Source: Helicobacteraceae bacterium (GTDB lineage Bacteria; Campylobacterota; Campylobacteria; Campylobacterales; Sulfurimonadaceae). From it: DNA of 18,770 nt. The notes under the pieces are model-generated. The model had not been told where the DNA came from and ran no database searches. It was given only the letters and a program-made list of their open reading frames with translations. Made by a program: the position numbers and the translations under genes. Shown in pieces: positions 1-6,089 of the stretch; the first letter of the stretch is position 1, and each line of letters begins with the position of its first letter. The DNA is taken from NCBI GenBank assembly GCA_024635885.1, contig JAGXIA010000084.1, positions 1 to 18,770 of the forward strand, in the 5' to 3' direction.

Positions 1-261
1 AAACTTCTTTTTTTAGATGAGCCTACTAGCGGACTTGACCCTATCTCCGCAAGAGATTTCGATAAATTAATCTTAGAACTTCGTTCTTTACTTGGTTTAA
101 CCATTGTTATGGTTTCACACGATTTACAATCTATTTATGCTACACTTGACAGATTAGCAGTCATAGATAATAAAAAAATTGCATATGAAGGTACTTTGAG
201 CGAAGTAACGTCAGGTAATAGTGAATTTATACAAGCATTTTTTAGGAGTAATTTTGAATAA
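1..261 (+). CDS. MlaF-like ABC transporter ATPase, C-terminal part
   Basis: This is the last 86 residues of an ABC ATPase whose start lies before the window. The reading frame from base 1 shows Walker B plus D-loop (LLFLDEPTSGLDP) and the switch histidine (VSHD), then an ordinary C-terminal tail ending in TAA at 259-261. The next gene encodes an MCE protein and overlaps this stop, so the ATPase most likely powers an MCE/Mla-type phospholipid transporter at the inner membrane (the Campylobacter counterpart is IamA, Cj1647). Walker A, the Q-loop and the signature motif are outside the window, and the permease is presumably upstream too. The ABC assignment is firm. The Mla subtype rests on the neighbours. 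Confidence 0.88.
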   Translation, partial: KLLFLDEPTSGLDPISARDFDKLILELRSLLGLTIVMVSHDLQSIYATLDRLAVIDNKKIAYEGTLSEVTSGNSEFIQAFFRSNFE

Positions 262-1216
262 TAAAGTTAATTATACGGCAGTTGGCTTATTGGTTCTTTT
301 TGGATTTATTTTGATATTTGGGTTTACGTATTGGCTATTAAAACCATCGGCGGAATCTGAAACTGCAAAATATCTTATACACTTTGATGAATCAGTTTTG
401 GGTTTAAATATTGACGCTCCGGTTAAGTACAGAGGAATTAATGTTGGTAAAGTGTCTCAACTCAGAATAAATCCAAATAATACAGAGCAAGTAGAAGTTC
501 TAGTGACAATTTTAAAATCAACTCCTATTAAATCATCAACTGTAGCAAAACTCACAGCCCAAGGTATTACAGGTTTAAGTTATATAAATCTGAGTCTTGG
601 CGATAATAACGCTCCATCAATCAAAGTAAGTAAAGGTGAAAAATATCCGATTATAAAAACGGTGCCATCATTCTTTGAAAATTTTGAACAATCTTTGGGA
701 ACCGTATCTACTCAACTCTCAAACACTTTAACTAAAACAGGGGAGCTTTTAAATGAGGAAAATCAAGTCCAGATAACTCTTTTACTGAAAAGAAGTGCCG
801 GTTTTATGGATAAGATGGAGAGGCTTATTAATGATGAGACAATAATAAATTTTCATAAAAGTATGAAAAATCTTGCATCAGCCAGTAAACAAGTTGATAG
901 TATTTTGCCTAAAGTAGATGTTTTAGTAGATAAAAGTATACTTTGGGAAGATAAAATAGCAAAAACTTTTAATTCTATTATGAATAGTTATCTTGACATA
1001 AAAGCTTCAGCAGATGAAGTTAAAAAAGCAATAGAGAGCGGTGAATTCAATATTAAAGAAATAGTCGGTGATATTATTCCTACAATGAATAATACCTTAG
1101 TTGAGATGCAACACCTTATAATAGAAATAGAAGGCATGTTAAACCGGTATGAAAGAAGTCCGGGTGATATTTTATTTAAACAAGAACAGATTAAAAAAGG
1201 TCCAGGAGAAAATTAA
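254..1216 (+). CDS. MCE-domain (MlaD-like) lipid transport protein
   Basis: This is an inner-membrane-anchored MCE protein, expected to form the periplasmic substrate-binding ring of an Mla-type lipid ABC transporter. I chose the TTG at 254 (320 aa) because AGGAG sits at 244-248, five bases upstream. The GTG at 221 in the same frame would add 11 residues with no ribosome site. One transmembrane helix covers about residues 9-29. A single MCE domain follows at about 35-115, with the typical VKYRGINVGKV and LTAQGITGLSYINL segments. The rest is a long helical C-terminal region, which in the family builds the channel or needle. The start overlaps the upstream ATPase stop by 8 bp, which implies translational coupling. 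Campylobacter Cj1648 has the same order. Family assignment is confident; lipid specificity cannot be read from sequence. Confidence 0.87.
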   Translation: MNNKVNYTAVGLLVLFGFILIFGFTYWLLKPSAESETAKYLIHFDESVLGLNIDAPVKYRGINVGKVSQLRINPNNTEQVEVLVTILKSTPIKSSTVAKLTAQGITGLSYINLSLGDNNAPSIKVSKGEKYPIIKTVPSFFENFEQSLGTVSTQLSNTLTKTGELLNEENQVQITLLLKRSAGFMDKMERLINDETIINFHKSMKNLASASKQVDSILPKVDVLVDKSILWEDKIAKTFNSIMNSYLDIKASADEVKKAIESGEFNIKEIVGDIIPTMNNTLVEMQHLIIEIEGMLNRYERSPGDILFKQEQIKKGPGEN

Positions 1217-1816
1217 ATGTATAAGATTATATTTGTTGTTGTAGCTGTTTTTTTATTGTCTGGCTGTACTACAACTCAGCCTCCAATGACGGAGTATAGA
1301 GTAAACCCAGCATTGAAAACAATGAATTCAAATTCAACTCAATGCTCAGACAAGTCATTAAAGGTTGCACAATCTTTTAGTACAACTGCTATTATGTCTG
1401 TGAAAATGAATTATGCACAGGGTTTACATAAACAGTATGTTTACTCTGAATCTCAATGGGCTGACTCACCAAATCGTGCAATAAATGCAGAAATAGTCAA
1501 ATTACTTCAAACTACAAAGCTTTTTAAAAGTGTTTTAACATCAAAATCAAGAAGTCAAAGCGATTTGATATTAGAAATAAATATAAAAGATTTTATGCAA
1601 TACTTTAATGATGATTTCAGTCAATCTTATGCTAATGCTATTATTAGTTTAAGTCTGCTTGATACTTCTACAAACAGCGTTATAGTTACAAATACCTTTG
1701 AATCAAGAATTGATACTAAAAGCTTGGATGCAAGTGGCGGTGTTGAAGCATTAAACAAAGCGCTTGAAGATGTGTTAGAACAAACCAACACTTGGTTTAA
1801 TGAGGTTTGCAAGTGA
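1217..1816 (+). CDS. ABC-type transport auxiliary lipoprotein (MCE-associated)
   Basis: This is a 199-residue lipoprotein with a classical signal peptide ending in a lipobox (LLSG then Cys17). The ATG directly follows the stop of the MCE gene and has AGGAGA a few bases upstream. The mature part includes an alternating segment with a hydrophobic run (IISLSLLDT) and a helical C terminus. This fits the PqiC/auxiliary-lipoprotein family that accompanies MCE transporters and sits in the outer membrane as a periplasmic partner. Campylobacter Cj1649, also annotated as a lipoprotein, holds the same place beside Cj1646-1648. The lipoprotein call is seen directly. Family membership rests on length, context and general pattern, because no short diagnostic motif exists. 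The stop overlaps the GTG of the next gene. Confidence 0.75.
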   Translation: MYKIIFVVVAVFLLSGCTTTQPPMTEYRVNPALKTMNSNSTQCSDKSLKVAQSFSTTAIMSVKMNYAQGLHKQYVYSESQWADSPNRAINAEIVKLLQTTKLFKSVLTSKSRSQSDLILEINIKDFMQYFNDDFSQSYANAIISLSLLDTSTNSVIVTNTFESRIDTKSLDASGGVEALNKALEDVLEQTNTWFNEVCK

Positions 1817-3096
1817 TAAGTCAAAAAGAGTATAAAAAACGAAGAGATAAACTAGGTAAAAAATTATCTAAGGATTCAGTTGGAATTATATATAGTGCCT
1901 CTTATAAGACTCGTTCAAATGATACAGAATATCCTTATAGACAAAACAGCAATTTTTACTATTTAACCGGCTTTAAAGAAGATAATTCATGCCTAGTTAT
2001 AGTAAAAACAACAAATACGGTTAAAACAATTTTATTTGTTCAAGCTAAAGATAAAACTAAAGAGCTGTGGCATGGGAAAAGATTAGGGGAAAAAGTGGCT
2101 GAAAAAATATTTTTAGTCGATGAAGTACACGCTATTAGTGACTTAGAATCGGAGTTAAAAATATTTTTACAAAATGCAAAAAACCTCTATTTCGATTTTA
2201 GTTTAGAATACTCAAAAGTTAAACTGCTTAAAAAACATACCAAAGGTTTAGCTGTTCATCAAAATATTGCATTGCTAATCAATGCAATGAGACTTATTAA
2301 GTCACCATCAGAAATAGCGCTTATAAAAAAAGCTGTAAAGATTACAAAAAAAGCGCATCATCAGGCTATGAACTTCTCTAAGTCAAATAAATATGAATAT
2401 GAACTCCAAGCAGAGATAGAGTATATTTTTAAGTCTAATGGGGCTTATAATGATGCATACACTTCTGTTGTGGCATGTGGAAACTCTGCAAACACTCTGC
2501 ATTATATAGAGAATAATAAACCTTTGGTAGACAATGAACTTATCCTCATTGACGCAGGGTGCGAGTATGAATATTATGCAAGTGATATAACGAGATCTAT
2601 TCCTGTCAGCGGCAAGTTCACTCAGGCACAAAAAGAGCTTTATAATATGATTTTGGATACAGAGTTGAAAATTATAAAAATGGTAAAGCCAAAGGCGCTA
2701 AGAAGTGATTTACAAAAAAAATCAGAAGAACTTCTTTGTAAAGGCATGATTAAACTCGGCATACTAAAAGGTGACTATAAAGAGCTTATAAAAAAGCAAG
2801 AACATAAAAAATACTATCCACATGGCATTGGTCATTGGATGGGAATAGATGTTCATGATGAATGCCCGTATAAATATGACAACGGAGATGAAATACCGCT
2901 CAAAAAAGGTATGGTTTTAACAATTGAGCCCGGAATTTATATAGATAAAGAAGATAAAAGTGTAGCTAAAAAGTATCGTGGAATTGGTATACGAATCGAA
3001 GATGATATATTAGTGACTAAAAACGGTTGTGAAAATTTATCTGCAGGAATTGCTAAAACTGTAGAAGAGATAGAGGCTATCTCTTCTACAAACTAG
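1813..3096 (+). CDS. pepP: Xaa-Pro aminopeptidase (M24 metallopeptidase)
   Basis: This is a cytoplasmic dinuclear-metal aminopeptidase that removes the N-terminal residue from peptides with proline in second position. An N-terminal creatinase-like domain covers about 1-165 and includes the conserved YLTGF segment. The M24 pita-bread domain follows with all five metal ligands visible: Asp247 and Asp258 (in LIDAG and ASDITR), His337 (PHGIGHW), Glu372 (TIEPG) and Glu396 (IRIEDD). I chose the GTG at 1813, which overlaps the preceding stop by 3 bp and has TGAGGT at 1801-1806 as a ribosome site. An upstream TTG at 1807 would add only two residues. At 427 aa it is normal for the family. It is coupled to the MCE operon but shows no obvious functional link. 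It ends 3 bp from the convergent nap operon, with no terminator between them. Confidence 0.93.
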   Translation: MISQKEYKKRRDKLGKKLSKDSVGIIYSASYKTRSNDTEYPYRQNSNFYYLTGFKEDNSCLVIVKTTNTVKTILFVQAKDKTKELWHGKRLGEKVAEKIFLVDEVHAISDLESELKIFLQNAKNLYFDFSLEYSKVKLLKKHTKGLAVHQNIALLINAMRLIKSPSEIALIKKAVKITKKAHHQAMNFSKSNKYEYELQAEIEYIFKSNGAYNDAYTSVVACGNSANTLHYIENNKPLVDNELILIDAGCEYEYYASDITRSIPVSGKFTQAQKELYNMILDTELKIIKMVKPKALRSDLQKKSEELLCKGMIKLGILKGDYKELIKKQEHKKYYPHGIGHWMGIDVHDECPYKYDNGDEIPLKKGMVLTIEPGIYIDKEDKSVAKKYRGIGIRIEDDILVTKNGCENLSAGIAKTVEEIEAISSTN

Positions 3097-3099
3097 TTT

Positions 3100-3528
3100 T
3101 TAATTGTAAGAATAAGTCCATCCTGTAAGTTTTTCAGTCTTTGCTTCAAAAAATTTATCTGAATCACCCAAAAAATCTATCACATGCATAAGAGCTGAGG
3201 GGATACTTCTTTGATCTTCGGGTTTTACAAGAAGCATTGGCATAGGTGTGTCTTGTAAACTTTTTCCAAAACCGACCGGCATAGTCTGACTCATCACCTC
3301 TGCCGGCTTAACAATTGAATTCTCCTCTAGAAATTTATTCAAAATAGCATCTTTTATATCCTGAGAAAATGTTTCATCTGTATTTAAAAAGATTGTAAAA
3401 TGAATAGGTGTCTCTGAAAAGTGGCTTGGAGCCGCTGTAGCCATTAGTATATACTCCACATTTTTTAGATGCTGGGCTATCTCAATCGGGTCAAGATAGG
3501 TGTCTGTAACAATTCCTTTTGCTTGCAT
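3100..3528 (-). CDS. uncharacterised protein at the 3' end of the nap operon
   Basis: This 142-residue soluble protein has no signal peptide, transmembrane segment or cysteine. I do not recognise the family. It has predicted alternating strands and helices, including VEYILMATAAP, a FTIFLN strand and a proline- and methionine-rich loop (DTPMPMLLVKP). Its ATG overlaps the stop of the preceding small gene by one base, and that gene in turn overlaps napD by one base, so the three are probably made together as one translationally coupled unit. Context suggests a cytoplasmic accessory role in nitrate reductase maturation, but nothing in the sequence proves it. It is the last gene of the operon and ends 3 bp from convergent pepP. 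Confidence 0.72.
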   Translation of the reverse strand: MQAKGIVTDTYLDPIEIAQHLKNVEYILMATAAPSHFSETPIHFTIFLNTDETFSQDIKDAILNKFLEENSIVKPAEVMSQTMPVGFGKSLQDTPMPMLLVKPEDQRSIPSALMHVIDFLGDSDKFFEAKTEKLTGWTYSYN

Positions 3529-3806
3529 TAGTTCTTATTCTCCTCTTTATTTTTTTCTATATCTTCTTGATGTTTTGACATCTCAAGTCTTATTGCATCC
3601 ATCGTATGAGGAGGAACATTTTCATCTTTCGCCCATTTAACTTCATCAATATTTCCTCCGTAGTCTGCACCAAAGTCTTCAACTTTTTGAGAGTATTCAT
3701 CTAAATCATGGCATATGACAGTTCTTTCAGCTACCGTATCAGTTAGTTCAATAAACCATTTTCCTTCTTCATCCACTTTGATTAGTGATTCAAATATTAC
3801 AGCCAT
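3528..3806 (-). CDS. uncharacterised small acidic protein coupled to napD
   Basis: This 92-residue acidic protein is of unrecognised family. It has a compact N-terminal part with alternating strand-like segments (AVIFESLIKV, WFIELTD, RTVICHDL), one cysteine and no signal peptide, so it should be cytoplasmic. The C-terminal 20 residues are a charged, low-complexity Lys/Glu/Asn tail that is probably disordered. The ATG shares one base with the napD stop and its own stop shares one base with the next start, which is strong evidence of co-translation. By position it could help NapD or NapA maturation, or interact with the following 142-residue protein. This is inference from context only. Confidence 0.72.
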   Translation of the reverse strand: MAVIFESLIKVDEEGKWFIELTDTVAERTVICHDLDEYSQKVEDFGADYGGNIDEVKWAKDENVPPHTMDAIRLEMSKHQEDIEKNKEENKN

Positions 3807-4198
3807 TATTTATTTTTACCTGTCTTATCAAAAGTTTTAGCAAAACCTTCTAAATCTTTTTTCTTTAAATCACCATTATAGATTATGTCTTTTGCATCTA
3901 TTGTATCGTCATTTAGCATTCTGGGAACAGCATCAGCATTGTTAATGACTTCCATGTGCTCGTCAAGCTCATCTTCACTGTACGCCATTTGCATATCTGC
4001 TGCTACAACATGTGGGATGTTTTCTATAATTCTTAATTTTTCTAGTTCTTCAGATACGCCATTACCCTCAATAGTTATAATAATCCTCCCTTTTTCATCA
4101 TGCATATGATAATCACAGGCTTTAGAATCTTTTAAACTTTGAACAACTTCATCTAGATATTTGGGGACTGTTTGAACTACTATACTTGATATATTCAT
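3806..4198 (-). CDS. napD: NapD, chaperone for periplasmic nitrate reductase
   Basis: NapD is a small cytoplasmic protein that binds the Tat signal of NapA and holds it until the molybdenum cofactor is inserted. The first roughly 80 residues show the NapD ferredoxin-like pattern: first strand NISSIVVQT, helix VPKYLDEVVQSL, then GRIIITIEG, a second helix and HVVAADMQMAY. At 130 aa it is longer than the roughly 85-90 aa of E. coli NapD; the extra 45 residues form an acidic, lysine-rich tail. An AAGGAATT ribosome site precedes the ATG. In related Campylobacterota napD follows napL, but here the preceding DNA is a broken PAS gene. The gene is intact and overlaps the next gene by one base. Confidence 0.85.
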   Translation of the reverse strand: MNISSIVVQTVPKYLDEVVQSLKDSKACDYHMHDEKGRIIITIEGNGVSEELEKLRIIENIPHVVAADMQMAYSEDELDEHMEVINNADAVPRMLNDDTIDAKDIIYNGDLKKKDLEGFAKTFDKTGKNK

Positions 4199-4251
4199 TG
4201 TATTAATTCCTTAATTTTATTTTATCACGATGTTGGAAGTAATTCCACTCT

Positions 4252-4531
4252 TTATTCATAAGTTATTTTTCTTGATTTTTCGCCATTTTCTTGTCGTATT
4301 TTATCATATAGTTTTTGATATTTTAGTTTTTCATCAAAACTAATAGGTGTTCTTAGAGATTTGTACTCAATTAGTACACCATCCTTATAAACACCGGAAA
4401 TGATGGCTTTTACCCAGTAGTGACCTTTATCTTGGCGAAGATTCTTTACCACTCCTGTCCACTGCTTTTTATTTTCAATTGTTTCCCATAAATCTCACAA
4501 AAGCTTTTATTGGAGTAAGTTATAATGCCAT
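4252..4531 (-). pseudogene. remnant of a PAS-domain (Aer/CetB-like) sensor gene
   Basis: Two reading frames together spell parts of an Aer-type PAS domain. Just after the napF stop, one frame reads GIITYSNKSFCEI, the PAS start. A different frame then reads DLWETIENKKQWTGVVKN, followed by HYWVKAIISGVYKDGVLIEY and RTPISFDE, the PAS end. The roughly 30-residue middle (family motif like IGKPHNIVRHPDMP) is missing and the junction is out of frame, at a shared GATT. The N terminus before GIITY is also absent. An open frame of 66 codons from GTG at 4452 to 4252 remains, but its only ribosome-site-like sequence is AGGA directly against the GTG, so translation is doubtful. The parent was probably a redox or energy-taxis sensor, either a single-PAS CetB-like protein or a longer receptor. 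It sits where napL is found in relatives. Confidence 0.72.
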
Positions 4532-5023
4532 TTAAATCATCTTTATATCAATGGCAGATGTTGGGCACCTACTTATGCAAAATCCACATGCCGTACATTT
4601 AGATTCATCTATGGTAGGCATAAACATAGCTTTAAACTCTATAGCATCTTCTAAACATGGGTCTTTACAAGAAAAACACATAACTGCATTCCAACTGAGA
4701 CAAGTACTTTGATTAATACTTATAATAGCATCAATCATCTTTTTATCTTTTATTTCTAAAACACCAAATTCACAGGCAATCGCACAATCATCGCAATATG
4801 TACAACCACTTTTAGAAAAGTCTAGCCTAGGAGTTTTGTCTTTTCCTATGATAATAATTTGTTCTTGACACAAAGTGGCGCATTTGCCATCACAATTTTG
4901 GCATTCTGTGTCAAAGGCATTTATGTCATTGTAATATGGCGGTCGTAATATTTGTTCTTTAACTTTCTTCTCTTCACCTTTTAGAGATGAAGTGAGAAAG
5001 CTAAAAAGCTCTCTTCTATGCAT
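4532..5023 (-). CDS. napF: NapF, ferredoxin-type protein of the nap system
   Basis: NapF is a cytoplasmic iron-sulfur protein of the nitrate reductase operon, thought to assist NapA maturation or to exchange electrons with membrane NapH. The 163 residues carry four cysteine groups at about 41-52 (CQNCDGKCATLC), 74-84 (CTYCDDCAIAC), 108-123 (CLSWNAVMCFSCKDPC) and 143-153 (CTACGFCISRC). These fit up to four [4Fe-4S] clusters, although the spacing of the third group is unusual, as is typical for NapF. There is no signal peptide. It starts 5 bp after the napB stop and is fully open. Its presumed partner NapH is a wreck in this cluster, so its present role is uncertain. Confidence 0.88.
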   Translation of the reverse strand: MHRRELFSFLTSSLKGEEKKVKEQILRPPYYNDINAFDTECQNCDGKCATLCQEQIIIIGKDKTPRLDFSKSGCTYCDDCAIACEFGVLEIKDKKMIDAIISINQSTCLSWNAVMCFSCKDPCLEDAIEFKAMFMPTIDESKCTACGFCISRCPTSAIDIKMI

Positions 5024-5028
5024 TGTGA

Positions 5029-5694
5029 CTATTCACCGCGCACGGTATCTAAACCTTCCATAAGTTTAGCGCCATTCCAGCTAGACTTACTTGAACCATT
5101 CTCTTTTGCATAGTCAGCTTCAAAAGTATTTTTTGGAGCAGGACTATTGCTCTGTGGAGCATGGCACTGAGTACAGTTAAATCTGGCACCAACAAGTTTA
5201 TACTTTTGCTTTATAGAAACATCTTTTAAATCAGCACAAGAAGAGTTCTTGTTGACTTTACCATTTTTAGTAAGAGTACCATCAGCTGCGATAGCAGTAA
5301 CAGGTCTAAAATCAGTCATATGTGAGGGTGGAATAGCTGTTGCCCCAACCATTGGAGCAATATCCGCTGCATGACAACCTATACATTGGTTGTTATTGAC
5401 TGTAATGGGTACCATACCACTTATATCATGTGGAATCATCGGAGGAGCATCTTGGAAAGCTCTTTTGAATTTGTAACCACTTCCAGCAGTACTTTGATTA
5501 TAGCTAGTCTTATCACCCATGGTGTTACTTTTTTCTGAGTATAAATCAGTATTTCTTAATCCAAGTGACTCTTCAGTTATAGTTTTAGAAACTTTTTGTT
5601 CTTGTGCAGGGGTTGCTTTTGTAGCTTCACTACAACCAGTAAATAGAAGTGCCGCAGCAGCTAAACCCATTGTTATCTTAGTTATTGTTTTCAT
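5029..5694 (-). CDS. napB: NapB, dihaem cytochrome c subunit of nitrate reductase
   Basis: NapB is the small electron-transfer subunit of periplasmic nitrate reductase and passes electrons to NapA. Two c-type haem motifs are visible: CIGCH at 104-108 and CTQCH at 174-178. Nearby histidines (PHDIS, PPSHMTDFRP) fit the expected axial ligands. The N terminus is a signal peptide that ends in a lipobox-like LFTG-Cys21, so the protein may be membrane-anchored as a lipoprotein and not soluble. At 221 aa it is longer than the roughly 150 aa of E. coli NapB because of a linker after the signal and between the haems. GGGAG lies about 7 bp before the ATG. It follows the napH remnant and is itself intact. 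Confidence 0.93.
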   Translation of the reverse strand: MKTITKITMGLAAAALLFTGCSEATKATPAQEQKVSKTITEESLGLRNTDLYSEKSNTMGDKTSYNQSTAGSGYKFKRAFQDAPPMIPHDISGMVPITVNNNQCIGCHAADIAPMVGATAIPPSHMTDFRPVTAIAADGTLTKNGKVNKNSSCADLKDVSIKQKYKLVGARFNCTQCHAPQSNSPAPKNTFEADYAKENGSSKSSWNGAKLMEGLDTVRGE

Positions 5695-5716
5695 TATTTT
5701 CTCCCATTGTTTTCTT

Positions 5717-6066
5717 TTATGCCAATTTTCTGATTGAAAAGCCTAAAGCATTGTCATCACGCACTTCAATACATCTCGCACAATTTGTACATTTGCCCGA
5801 TAAGACACTCAGGCTCTCTTTACCAACCATATGTAATGATGCTCTGGGCATACTACTTTACATATCATACATAGAGTACAGTTCTCTATGAACCATAGAT
5901 ATCGGCGAAATAAACTCAAAAGCTGTAATCCCCATAGCAAATGAGATTATCATGTTTACAGGGCAAACCCAACTACAAAAGGCTTGAGCGCTAATGAGTA
6001 GATAAAACAGAATAACAACGACATAGTTCTTTTTTCTTAACCATATTATGTTTGTTTCCCCTCAAA
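5717..6066 (-). pseudogene. napH: napH remnant with deletions, frameshift and lost cysteine
   Basis: The napA-napB gap, read on the minus strand, holds scattered pieces of NapH, the membrane iron-sulfur subunit of the NapGH quinol dehydrogenase. In order: a hydrophobic stretch ending AQAFCSWVCPVNMI; then directly GITAFEFISPISMVHRE, which in full-length NapH lies tens of residues further on; then, in another frame, NCTLCMICKVVCPEHHY; then, after a one-base shift near 5845, GKESLSVLSGKCTNCARC and a normal NapH-like C terminus ending in TAA at 5717. The last ferredoxin motif reads CTNCARCIEVR, so its fourth cysteine is replaced by arginine. The first segment also runs into a stop just after MVHREL. 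Only about 350 bp of an expected roughly 800 bp remain, and no napG sequence is recognisable. The locus cannot make NapH. Confidence 0.88.
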
Positions 6067-6089
6067 ACGACAACTCACTTTTTTCAGTT

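Noticed and set aside
221..253. GTG at 221 as the start of the MCE protein
   Set aside because: No ribosome site precedes it and it lies deep in the ATPase gene. The TTG at 254 has AGGAG at the right distance and leaves a normal short cytoplasmic end before the membrane helix.
3097..3099. Bidirectional terminator between pepP and the nap operon
   Set aside because: The gap is 3 bp and no hairpin is visible at the two gene ends, so transcripts probably overlap.
4199..4257. 18-codon frame just upstream of napD
   Set aside because: Too short, with no ribosome site. It overlaps the napD leader and its own ribosome-binding region and has no recognisable motif.
5519..5891. Plus-strand open frames across napB and the napH remnant
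   Set aside because: They are opposite to clear NapB and NapH coding sequence and show no protein-like features or ribosome sites of their own.
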